Shown here: positions 17,774 through 26,607 of the stretch, piece by piece
Layout: the number at the start of each line of letters is the position of its first letter
Numbering within the stretch: the first letter of the stretch is position 1
NCBI GenBank assembly: GCA_964618565.1
Contig: CAZUBA010000016.1
Span: 1-40,209 of the forward strand
DNA: 40,209 bases
DNA from: STC-113 sp964618565
GTDB taxonomy: Bacteria; Patescibacteriota; Gracilibacteria; BD1-5; UBA2023
Direction: 5' to 3'
Program-made: the position numbers and the translations under genes
The notes under the pieces: generated by a model
Told to the model about the DNA's origin: nothing
The model's input: only the letters and a program-made list of their open reading frames with translations
The model's database searches: none

Positions 17774-19978
17774 ATGGCAATATATAAAGTAAAAAAACGT
17801 AATTGAGCGATCGTAACATTCGATAGAGCCAAAATAGAAACTGCCCTTAAAAAGGCCATAGAAGCATCCGGATGAAAAGATTTTTCCGAAGTTCCCTCTC
17901 TTACTGATGAAATACTGGAAGGCATAGAAGTGGTTACAGGTAAAAATATTCCAGATATCGAACTTATCCAAGATAAGGTTGAAGAAATACTTATCAAATG
18001 ATGACATAATACTGTAGCCAAGAATTACATCCTTTACCGCCAAAAAAGATCTGAAGCACGTCATGACAGAGATGTTGTAGTCGAGGTAGGAAAAACCATG
18101 GATGAATACCTTGATCAGACCGATTGGAGAGTCAATGCTAACGCAAATTCAGGTTATTCCCTAGGCTGACTTATCCTAAATGTCTCATGAAAGGTAACGG
18201 CAAATTACTGGCTATCTCACGTTTATCCTGCCGAAGTCGGAAATGCTCACAGAAATTGAGATTACCATATCCACGATCTTGATATGTTCTGCTGATATTG
18301 TGCTGGTTGGTCATTAAGGCAATTATTGGAAGAGTGATTCAATTGAGCTCCAAATAGAATCGAGTCATCTCCGCCGAAAAATCTTCAAAGTGCAGTAAAC
18401 CAGATGATCAATTTTCTTGGAACTCTTCAAAATGAATGGGCATGAGCTCAGGCATTCTCATCGTTTGATACTTATATGGCACCCTACCTTCATAAATTTG
18501 AGGAAGAAACACGAAATGATATGGAAAAATATTCAATGAAATTTGAATCAGAGGAAGTTAAAGAGAAATATATTGAAGATAAGGTTTATAAATATACTTA
18601 CCAGAATCTGCAGAACTTCATTTTCTGATTGAATGTCCCTTCAAGATGGTGAACTCAAACGCCATTTACAAATATCACATTGGATTGGGTTTGCCCTGAA
18701 GATCTGGCCGATAAAGCCTTATACCTAGGAGGATATGACAAAGGCCCTTACAAGAAAAAATACTCTGAGCTGAAAAAGGAAATGGATCTTATCAATAGAG
18801 TCCTTATAGAGATCTATACTGCCTGAGACAATAAATGAAGAGTATTCACTTTCCCGATACCTACATATAATATCACTGAAGATTTCGATTGGGATTCATC
18901 AAATACTGAGTTGCTTTTTGAAATGACTGCAAAATACTGACTTCCCTACTTCCAAAATTTCATAGGATCTCAATTCAAAAGGGAGAAAAATGAAAACGGA
19001 GTCATGGAAACAGTGAGAAATAAAGATGCCTATACTCCATGAGCAGTCCGCTCAATGTGCTGCAGACTTCAATTGGATCTGAAAGAGCTTCTTAAGAGAT
19101 GAAATTGACTTTTCGGTTCAGCTGAGATGACTGGTTCAATCTGAGTAGTCACAATCAATCTTGCTCGTATCGGTTATAATTTCAAAGGCGACAAGGAAGG
19201 TTTGCTATTGAGGATAGAACATCTGATGTCTATGGCAAAAACATCGCTTGAACTTAAGAGAGAAGAGCTCACGAAATGGCTTGACAGATGATTTTATCCA
19301 TATACCTTCAGGTATTTGAAATCATTCAGGAACCATTTCTCAACCATCGGAATAAATGGAGTCAATGAAGCAATCAAAAACTTTACTGATAATAAGGAGG
19401 ATATCTCTACTATCGAATGAATGGAGCTTGCAAAGGAAATTCTGGAATTCATGAGAGAAAAGCTAAAATCATACCAAGAGGAAACGGGAAATCTGTACAA
19501 TCTGGAAGCAACGCCAGCAGAATGAACCACTTATAGATTCGCAAGAGAAGACAAAAAGCAAATGGCCGACATAATTCAAGCATGAACTCAAGAAGCCCCA
19601 TATTATACCAATTCTTCCCAGCTTCCGGTTTGATTTACCGACGATGCATTTGAGGCTCTTGAATACCAGAACGAATTGCAATGCAAATATACTTGAGGAA
19701 CAGTTCTTCATCTATATATGTGAGAAAGGCTTTCTGACTCAACTGCATGTAAGAATCTAGTAAGGAAAGTCATAGAAAATTACCAGCTTCCATATATCAC
19801 GATTTCGCCGACATTCTCCATATGCCCTAAACATTGATATATTGCATGAGAATACGATTATTGTCCAAAATGTGATGAGGATATCTGATTCAGAGGCCAG
19901 AAGCTTGATATTGAACAGCGCGTAAAATATACCGACGATCCTCTGAAGCTGGAAGAATTAAGGCTTAGGGAAGATTAA
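17774..19978 (+). CDS. nrdD: Anaerobic (class III) ribonucleotide reductase NrdD, body without the glycyl-radical domain
   Basis: 734 aa. It reduces ribonucleoside triphosphates in the absence of oxygen. Residues 1-95 are an ATP-cone (YKVKKRNGAIVTFDRAKIE, HNTVAKNYILYRQKR). The barrel follows with HIHDLDMFCGYCAGWSL (about 165-182), LNVPSRWGTQTPFTN and SMCCRLQLDLKELLKRGN (about 427), the active-site Cys regions, then a zinc site ICPKHGY...YCPKCDED (about 684-706). Normal NrdD continues into a domain with RVxGY; here TAA ends the protein at ...LEELRLRED and that domain is a separate ORF at 20089. Dozens of TGA codons are Gly. The start at 17774 lies behind the NrdR boxes. The zinc site marks where the C-terminal domain normally joins. 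Confidence 0.95.
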
Positions 19979-19994
19979 TCCGAGATTCCAGAAA

Positions 19995-20046
19995 CGTAGA
20001 GACAAGGCATGCCTTGTCTCACAGATAGGACAACCTTGTCTCTACG
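19995..20046. repeat. Palindromic repeat between the two NrdD parts
   Basis: CGTAGAGACAAGG...CCTTGTCTCTACG outer arms enclose a perfect 22-base palindrome whose halves are GAGACAAGGCA and TGCCTTGTCTC (19999-20020). It resembles the short GTAGAGAC-type palindromes dispersed in several bacterial phyla. It starts 17 bases after the nrdD stop, exactly in the gap that splits NrdD. It may have been inserted there, or may fold in the mRNA and adjust the ratio of the two proteins. Confidence 0.7.
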
Positions 20047-20088
20047 ATAATTATTTTTTTATTTATTATTTATTAATCATTTATATTT

Positions 20089-20259
20089 ATGCCAAAAAGA
20101 CAAAAATGCGAAGTATATACTCGCGTAATGTGATACCACAGACCAGTAAGCCAATTTAATGAAGGTAAAAAATCGGAATACTACTCAAGAACTTATTTCA
20201 CAGAAGGCAAGACTTGCAATTCAAGATTCACTGAAGAATTTGCTTCTGTCACTTGTTAA
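20089..20259 (+). CDS. Stand-alone glycyl-radical domain of anaerobic ribonucleotide reductase
   Basis: 56 aa: CEVYTRVMGYHRPVSQFNEG plus KKSEYYSRTYF is the C-terminal glycyl-radical segment of NrdD, where Gly of RVxGY carries the stable radical made by NrdG. Here that residue is Gly15 and its codon is TGA (20131-20133). The ORF has its own ATG and is in a different frame from the nrdD body, separated by 110 bases and several stops, so no single indel rejoins them. It would act as a separate subunit docking on the barrel, as the spare-part protein YfiD/GrcA does for pyruvate formate-lyase. The tail TEGKTCNSRFTEEFASVTC has two Cys. Its role is a strong inference from the motif. Confidence 0.88.
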
Positions 20260-20266
20260 TATAATT

Positions 20267-20398
20267 ATGGAAAAATCTAAAAATACTTGTTTTCTCTGCT
20301 GAGTTGACTCTCACCAAAAAGTATTGGTGAAAATAGAAAAAGATTCTAAAGAACTATATGTTTGTACTGGTTGTCTACCATCTATAATACACGGATAA
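20267..20398 (+). CDS. Small zinc-ribbon-like protein in the RNR operon
   Basis: 43 aa with two Cys pairs, CFLC near the N-terminus and CTGC near the C-terminus, spaced about 22 residues apart, the layout of a minimal zinc ribbon. It starts 7 bases after the glycyl-radical ORF and before the operon's terminator, so it is cotranscribed with the reductase. NrdD has its own zinc site; this piece could help the split enzyme assemble, but that is only suggested by position. Context ATAATTATG, no Shine-Dalgarno. Confidence 0.7.
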
Positions 20399-20404
20399 AA
20401 ATCC

Positions 20405-20435
20405 CCTCCGGCCCCAAATATTGCCGGAGGTTTTT
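20405..20435 (+). terminator. Terminator after the nrdD operon
   Basis: Stem CCTCCGGC / GCCGGAGG, 10-base loop, followed by TTTTTCTT. It separates the reductase genes from the nrdG pair, so NrdG may depend on read-through or another promoter. Confidence 0.88.
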
Positions 20436-20451
20436 CTTAAGTATCATTCTT

Positions 20452-20724
20452 ATGCAAAATTCACTTCATGCCTTATGATCCAGAGCGATTTCTGGTGCGG
20501 TTAACCCATCTCTTTCGGATTTATGACCATGATACAAGGTTAAAGAATTTGAGACAAAAATATTTCATGCATGAGAAGAGATTTGAATCTGAAACATAGA
20601 TACTCTTGAGCCATTTATAGAAATGAAGGAAAGCTGAATGAATTTTGCGGTTTCTTGTCTTGTAAAAAGGACTTCTGAGATTGTCTTGATTCTTCTGCAA
20701 GATATAGAATTTAATCCTAGTTAA
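20452..20724 (+). CDS. Unknown 90-aa protein upstream of nrdG
   Basis: Starts MQNSLHALGSRAISGAVNPS, then KVKEFETKIFHAGEEIGIGN and a beta-rich C-terminal half (MNFAVSCLVKRTSEIVLILL). Seven TGA codons. It ends 6 bases before nrdG and so is cotranscribed with it. Small, soluble, no clear motif. It might belong to the activation step of the reductase, judging by position only. Confidence 0.7.
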
Positions 20725-20730
20725 TCAAAA

Positions 20731-21432
20731 ATGCTTTTATCCTGAATCAAAAAAACGACTCTGCTGGATTATCCTGGCAAGGTGTCAACTATAGTATTCA
20801 CTCTTGGCTGCAACATGCGATGCCAGTATTGTCATAATTATGAATTCGTGTTACCTGAAAAAGTTAAGGATTTCATGAAAGATCTTATTTCAGACGTTGC
20901 TTTTTTCAATTTTCTAAAAACCAGGGTCGGGTTTCTGGATTGAGTCGTAATTTCAGGCTGAGAACCTACAATCCAAAAAGATCTATATAGTTTTATCAAA
21001 AAGATAAAGGAGCTATGATATCTGGTTAAGCTTGATACGAATTGAAGAGATCCTGACATTCTCCAAAAGCTTATAGATGATAGAATGATTGATTATATAG
21101 CCATGGATATTAAAAACCCTTTCAATAGATATAAGATCATAACTTGAGTTGAAGAAGATATGTCTGCGTACAGAAAAAGTGCCTCAATGATAATGAGTTC
21201 AGGTGTTGATTACGAATTTAGGACAACTGTGGCAAAATGATATCATTCTGACGAAATCATCAAAGAAATCTGAGAAGATATCAGATGAGCCAAGAAGTGG
21301 TTTTTGCAGAATTATGAGGAGAAGAATATCCTGAATTCTTCATTTGATGGAAAACCGTTCATTTCTGAAGAACTCTTGAAACTAAAATTGATATGATCCC
21401 TTTATACCGATAAATGCGAGATAAGGAAATAA
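20731..21432 (+). CDS. nrdG: Anaerobic RNR-activating protein (radical SAM)
   Basis: 233 aa. It uses a 4Fe-4S cluster and SAM to abstract a hydrogen from the RVxGY glycine of the reductase. The cluster motif is CNMRCQYCHNYEF (about residues 27-35), after LLSGIKKTTLLDYPGKVSTI. The SAM-contacting VVISGGEPTIQKDLY follows near residue 74 with TGA in the GGE motif, then LVKLDTNGRDP and YIAMDIKNPF. This is the NrdG2/PFL-activase-like length and arrangement. It lies downstream of the split nrdD and is its evident partner. A consensus promoter for the next gene starts just after its stop. Confidence 0.95.
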
Positions 21433-21433
21433 T

Positions 21434-21462
21434 TTGACACTAATATATTAAATTGCTATAAT
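21434..21462 (+). promoter_or_regulatory. Consensus sigma70-type promoter of the prepilin gene
   Basis: Perfect TTGACA and TATAAT with a 17-base spacer. The leader then forms AATACCTT/GGAGGTATT (21460-21480) and ends in a T-run directly before the ATG at 21506, which may act as an attenuator or hold back translation. Confidence 0.85.
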
Positions 21463-21505
21463 ACCTTCAATTGGAGGTATTATAATTTATAATTCAATTT
21501 TTTTT

Positions 21506-23152
21506 ATGTTCAAACACAAAAAAATAGCTCTTAATTTACAATTTTCAACACAAAATCTTAATTCAGCCTTCACTCTCGTCGAGCTCATAGTCGTCATAGT
21601 AATCCTAGCAATCCTTGCCACTATAGCATTTCTTTCCTTTTCCTCCCAATCATCTTCTGCCAGAGATTCAACCCGTATGGCAGATACCACGAACATAACA
21701 AAATGACTATGAGTGTTCAAGGCAATATCTTGAACTTATCCTATGCCAGACAGCTATATAACTATTAATGCCGGTACTGGATTCATGATATACCAATGAC
21801 AGGCATGAAAGAACGTGCTTAATATCCTCAAGATGTCAGAAGCCAAAGATAATCTGGATTCAAGCTACTACTCATACTCTACTGATGATACCAGATCATT
21901 CTACTCAGTTTGATGATTCCTTGAAAACCCTCCGACATCACTCAAAGACATCATGAACCCTTTTAATCTTTTATCCTCTGAATCTTTCAATCTTTCCTAC
22001 GCTGCTGACTATTCAAAAAGATATCTCTTCTATAAATGAGACTGAGTTTGAATACTCACAGAATCATGAACCAATGCTCCGGCTGAACAATTGTATCCTG
22101 CCAATACTACAGTGAACCTATCTACAGAATCCAAATCGCTGAATCTCAACATATCTTCTACCAATATCATATCATGAACATGACTCATAGCCTGAGCCAT
22201 ACAATCAACCCAGAACTGAAACTATAACTATAATGCTCCAACTGCTTGTCCAACTTGATTCATCCCGGTTCCTGGGAACACGGATTTTAATCAGCCAGGA
22301 TTTTGTGTGATGAAGTTTGAGGCGAAAGCTCTTAATTGAGCTATAGATTCATGATATAATTGACATAATTATTCAGTTTCTGACACACTAATAAGTTCTG
22401 CACAAGACCCAACTATAGTAAACTTAACGCAAGTTCAAGCCATAGCTGCTTGTAAATCTATATGAGAATGATATCATCTCATTACAGAGAACGAATGGAT
22501 GGCAGTTGCAAGGAATATTGAGGAGCAGGCTACCAATTGGTCAACATGACTTGTGTGAAGCTGATTTATCTTTATGTGACATACAGACGGCTCGCCCGCA
22601 TACACGATAACTTGAAGCACAGATGATGCACAATGATACGTAAATACTTGAGACTCCGCATCCAATCCTTGAGACTCAGCTTTTGGCTCACATTTCTCAA
22701 GCAATGTAGAGCAAGCATATAAATGACAGAAAAGAACACTTACGCTTTCAAATTGAAATGTCATATGGGATCTGGCATGAAATTCAATGGAACACGTAAA
22801 CAAGTCAAATACTCTTGATTGAAGTAATTTCAATGATTGAAATTACTGGATATCCAATTCTTGCTGAGTTGCAGGATTCAATTCCTATAATCCTTGACAG
22901 ACCATAGGATCTGCCTCTGTTTGAGTATGTAATTATCAGAATTGATATTCTTACTCTAAAGTCGGTCCTAAAACACCTAATCTCAATGAAGATAATTGAA
23001 TCTGAAGGATCGGTTCAAACACTAATCCAAATGTCATCTTCATTCGCGGAGGTCTATTGGATCACGGTGCCCGAGCAGGAATATATGCCTTCTTTATGGG
23101 CTGGAATGCTTCGTCAAGCCATTATGCACTTGGCTTCCGCTGCGCCAAATAA
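21506..23152 (+). CDS. Prepilin-like protein with FGE/C-type-lectin-type domain and DGR-like variable end
   Basis: 548 aa. A type IV prepilin N-terminus, AFTLVELIVVIVILAILATI (F at +1, E at +5), lies near residue 22. The next 215 residues are a Ser/Asn/Gly-rich pilin body. From CPTGFIPVPGN (about residue 250) comes a formylglycine-enzyme/C-type-lectin-like domain: GYHLITENEWMAVARNIE, DGSPAYTITG, GNVIWDLAGNSMEHV. It ends with RGGLLDHGARAGIYAFF and SHYALGFRCAK, the form of variable regions in diversity-generating retroelement targets (RGGSW...AGxF...GFRCAK). Gly is almost always TGA up to 23005 and only GGN after it. It is probably a secreted pilin-anchored binding protein. No reverse transcriptase is in the window. 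Confidence 0.85.
23045..23149 (+). other. Candidate DGR variable region
   Basis: The last 35 codons of the prepilin gene. All six glycines are GGA/GGT/GGC and none TGA, and Arg uses CGC and CGA, unlike the upstream 500 codons. The protein pattern fits known variable regions of C-type-lectin targets. A template repeat or reverse transcriptase has not been found here. Confidence 0.55.
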
Positions 23153-23210
23153 TCCAATTACAAAAAAGCCTCCGATTATGGAGGTATTATAATTTATTCA
23201 CTCCTATCTT

Positions 23211-24593
23211 ATGATTAGCAAAAATAACAAAAGCTCTTACTCTAGATGCTCAATTCTCAATTCAGCCTTCACATTAGTAGAGTTAATCGTTGTCATTGTA
23301 ATACTTGCAATTTTAGCAACTATAGCATTTCTTTCATTCTCTTCTCAATCTGCAAGTGCTCGCGATTCAACACGCTTGGCTGATATGAGCAACATAGATA
23401 AATGATTAAAGGTATTCAATGCAACCGCAGGCAAATACCCCGCTCCAGATGAACCTATATCGATAACGGCTTCTTGAATCTTAATATGAACGCAATGATT
23501 TGCATGAAGATCGCTTCTTAGTAATATAAAACTTTCTGACTGATGAAAAGATCCATTGGATAATTCTTCATATTATACGTATTCAACAAATCCGAATCAA
23601 AGCAAATTTCAGTTATTATGATTCTTGGAAGACTGAAACAATAGTGCTCTTTCTTTGCTTCCCCCTCGTCCCGCAAACGGAGGAGAGGGTTGGGGTGAGG
23701 GCCGGGTTAATGCCAATCCATCGAGTTATAGCTGAAGATATGCCATAACCAAGTGAGACATGTTATGAATTATCCTGCACGCCACTACTTCATTGCCAGC
23801 TCAAATCTCAAATGCTTCTATAGATCTTATCAGTGCCAATGGGTCTACCAATTATAAAGCCGTATTTGGCAATGAGAATTCTTCAAATAACATAACAGCA
23901 AGCTGATCTGAGATATTCAGCAATATATTAAATAGAAGAAGTGAAATATTAAGCAATACTCAATTATCTCAGCTTGATGATAGCCTTATCGGTTTTTGGG
24001 ATTTTGAAGAATGATTTGGAACTGTGGCAAAAGACAAGAGCAAGAGCTGAAATCATGGAGCTTTCACGGGAACTGTTCATCCTACGTGGATTAAATGAAA
24101 AAATTCCTGAGCCATCGCTATAAATTGATTCTGATGAGTCGATATTTGAAATATAAGCTGATTCACATGATATACCCAGGTTGCCGTATTCAAATATGAT
24201 AACACCGAGGTTCCGTACATATACATATTGCAAACTGGCTTATGAGATATCGAAACTAACTCTTGATATCTGGATTTTTTCTCATGGGATTCAAGAAATT
24301 GATGAACAGAAAACACCAGACGGAATCATTACTCATATAAGTTAAAACCAGGAGAGTGGTATAATGTTGCTGTAGTGGCAAAAGATCTCACAAAAGCCGA
24401 TCTTTATATTAATTGAGAATACGTGGCAACAACTAATGTCGATGTCAATCCCGGATGAACTTATTTCTGAAGTTCAATCTGATATAATGAAGAGATAGGC
24501 AGAAACCTTTATTGAGCCATCGATGAAGTTCGAGTATATAAAAGGCCGCTTTCGCCCTCAGAAATATGAGCATTATACCAATCTACAAGATAA
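23211..24593 (+). CDS. Prepilin-like protein with LamG/concanavalin-like domain
   Basis: 460 aa. The N-terminus has the same prepilin segment as its neighbour (AFTLVELIVVIVILAILATI, then SFSSQSASARDSTRLADMSN), followed by a pilin body. From LIGFWDFEEGFGTVAKDKS (about residue 260) a LamG-like jelly-roll domain runs to the end (GEWYNVAVVAKDL, YINGEYVATTN, GAIDEVRVYKRPLSPSEIG), a fold that often binds sugars or surface ligands. Within the body a GC-rich dispersed repeat is inserted in frame (about 23655-23705). Glycines are mostly TGA outside that insert. It follows the first prepilin by 58 bases with the shared leader sequence TGGAGGTATTATAATTTAT. Likely a surface adhesin anchored through pilin machinery. 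Confidence 0.88.
23655..23705. repeat. GC-rich dispersed repeat inserted in frame in a prepilin gene
   Basis: CCCCCTCGTCCCGCAAACGG followed by AGGAGAGGGTTGGGGTGAGGGCCGGG. It resembles the CCCTCTCCCGCNAGCGGGAGAGGGTTGGGGTGAGGG palindrome dispersed in many genomes. It is translated as LPPRPANGGEGWGEG, with GGN glycine codons in a gene that otherwise uses TGA, and keeps the frame open. Confidence 0.65.
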
Positions 24594-24594
24594 C

Positions 24595-24626
24595 AACAAG
24601 CCTCCCGATCACTCGGGAGGCTTGTT
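24595..24626. terminator. Bidirectional terminator between the LamG prepilin gene and ssb
   Basis: Stem AACAAGCCTCCCGA / TCGGGAGGCTTGTT with a 4-base loop and A/T tracts on both sides, between two convergent genes. Confidence 0.92.
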
Positions 24627-24639
24627 AAAAAATTTTTAA

Positions 24640-25101
24640 TTAAAAAGGAATATCTTCAATATTGATTTCTTCCTCTTTCTTTGGCATTGTCTTCTTAGTT
24701 TTTGATGGGCTCACGTCTTCATCGTCTCATCCGGAGAATGCTGTATCTCAGAAATCTTCACTTCTTCATCCAGCTCCTCAAAGTAGGATTATATTATCGC
24801 CTACCACTTCTGTCTTATATCTTTTTTGTCCAGTCTGGTCTTCCCAGCTTCTTGTTTGGATTCTTCATTCGATGTATATTTTTTTACCTTTTTGAACGTA
24901 TTGTTGTACTATTTCAGCTAACTTCCCCCAAATAACGATTGAATGGAATTCGCTTTGATCTTGCTTCATTCAAGAGGCATCTTTCCAAGTCCTATTAGTA
25001 GCTATGTTGAAATTTGCAACGAATTGCCCGTTTGGTGTTTGTTTGATTTCCGGATCAGCCGTAACGTTTCAGATAAGCTGAACCTTATTAAGTGAATTCA
25101 T
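24640..25101 (-). CDS. ssb: Single-stranded DNA-binding protein
   Basis: 153 aa. OB-fold SSB that coats single-stranded DNA in replication and repair. It opens MNSLNKVQLIGNVTADPEIK, followed by GQFVANFNIATNRTWKD, SEFHSIVIWGKLAEIVQQYV, GKKIYIEGRIQTRSW and RYKTEVVGDNIILLGG. After the OB fold a short Gly/Asp/Ser linker leads to the acidic tip EEINIEDIPF, the conserved tail (DIPF) that recruits partner proteins. Many linker and core glycines are TGA. It is divergent from the SpoIIE-type phosphatase. Confidence 0.97.
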
Positions 25102-25250
25102 AAAAAATAATAATAAATATATAAAAAACTCATGTAATATATGCGAATCCGTTTCTTGCAAGCCTTTTAAAACCCTTGTTAAAACAAGTGTTTAAGCTCC
25201 AAGCTCTAAATTCTTAGTTATTATACTTTAAAAAAAACAAATGCAAATTT

Positions 25251-25279
25251 TTGCTTTAAAAAACATAATATGGTAGAAT
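25251..25279 (+). promoter_or_regulatory. Promoter of the SpoIIE-type phosphatase gene
   Basis: TTGCTT, 17-base spacer, TAGAAT, ending 31 bases before the ATG at 25310. Within the 208-base divergent gap to ssb there is also a small hairpin CTTGTTAAAACAAG near 25183. Confidence 0.6.
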
Positions 25280-25309
25280 GGCAAAGTATATTAGAAAAAA
25301 AATATAAAC

Positions 25310-26473
25310 ATGAAGAATTGGCTACAGAAAAATTGAATACTCATTACAACAATAATTATAATACTGCTAAATTTTTTAGCATATTATTTTATAAACGACA
25401 GCATAAAAGAAATCGACTTCATATGGCCATCGCTCTTCGCCATAGAGCTTGTTGCTTTTTATGTTTTTATCCATTCTGCGCTTCTGTCCCCGATAATGCA
25501 GCTTAAAAAAGAGATAGCGCTATTTCTTGCCTGAGAAAAGAAATGACAGAAAATGACTATCAACAGCTCAAACCCGATAATGCAGACGGTTTTGAACTTC
25601 TTCAATAAATCCCTAGAAATACTTAAAAACTTCAAAGAAGAGCTTCGTAGCTGAAAGGAACTGAAATCAGAAGTTCAATTGGCCTCAGAAATCCAAAAAA
25701 ATACTCTGACTAAAAACCTCCCGATAATAGGATCGATAGACATAGTGGCCAACACAAAAAGCGCAACTGAAGTGGGATGAGATTCATATGACGTAATCAA
25801 GCAAGGTGATAATTATTACATCTATCTAGGAGACGTGACTTGACATTGAGTCGCCTCATGATTTGTGATGATGATGGTAAATGCACTTGTTTCCGGTTTT
25901 TCCAAGAAACTCATAAGTTCCGCTGAGATCCTAGCGCATACGAATGAGATACTTAAGCCTCGTGTACCGTCAAATATGCTCATGACATTGCTTATGGTAA
26001 GATGGAATGAAATGGAGAAAAAGCTTTTCATGACCTGAGCTGGACATGAGTATCTCCTAGTCTATAAAAAAAGCCAACAAAAAGCATTTAAGATAAAATC
26101 AGGAGGCGTAGCATTATGAATGACAAAAAACATCTCAAAAATCGTTAAGGAATCTCAAATATGAATAGAGCAGTGAGACATAATCATTATGTATACTGAT
26201 TGAATAACAGAGGCGAGAAATACCAACAAAGAAGACTGAATGATGTATTGAGTTGATAAGCTGATCGAAACAATTGAGAAATCTCCTTATAAAACCGCCC
26301 AGTGAGTATTCAACAATATAACGATCGAGCTATCGAAATGGATGTGATATAATCATAAGCAATTTGATGATATTACACTTATTACAATGCACTATAAATG
26401 AGATAAATCCATTGAAGAAAACGCCAATCCTGTAATACCGAAAGAAAATATTACAGAATGGTATTGGCAATAA
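25310..26473 (+). CDS. Membrane-anchored SpoIIE/PP2C-type serine phosphatase
   Basis: 387 aa. Two N-terminal membrane helices (ILITTIIIILLNFLAYYF and SLFAIELVAFYVFIHSALL), a short linker helix (about 100-130), then a SpoIIE/RsbU-type PP2C domain with metal-binding Asp motifs: GGDSYDVI, YLGDVTGHGVASGFVMMM, TGAGHEYLLVY, IIMYTDGITEARN and QFDDITLITMHY. Such enzymes dephosphorylate Ser/Thr on anti-anti-sigma or other regulators. Glycines of GGDSYD, TGHG, TGAGH and TDG include TGA codons. No anti-sigma partner is seen in the window. The large region between the helices is too short for a full sensor, so input may come through the membrane part. Confidence 0.9.
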
Positions 26474-26511
26474 GGACTTGCTTAAAAAAATACAGATTTT
26501 ATATAACATCG

Positions 26512-26558
26512 TATATTACAAATGTCAATGCAATAAGCGTCTCCTAGATTGTAATATA
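26512..26558. promoter_or_regulatory. Inverted repeat upstream of the VirB4-like gene
   Basis: Perfect 10-base arms TATATTACAA and TTGTAATATA with a 27-base spacer, 50 bases before the ATG at 26608. It could be an operator pair or a leader hairpin. Confidence 0.4.
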
Positions 26559-26607
26559 TGAAGTTTTACTTATACTAATGAAGCATTAATATTACCTTTA
26601 AATAAGA

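Noticed and set aside
17774..20259. NrdD split as a simple frameshift error
   Set aside because: The two parts are 110 bases apart with stop codons and a complete palindrome between them; no single indel joins them.
21506..24593. A reverse transcriptase or template repeat accompanying the DGR-like region
   Set aside because: No RT motif ORF and no second copy of the variable segment found in the window.
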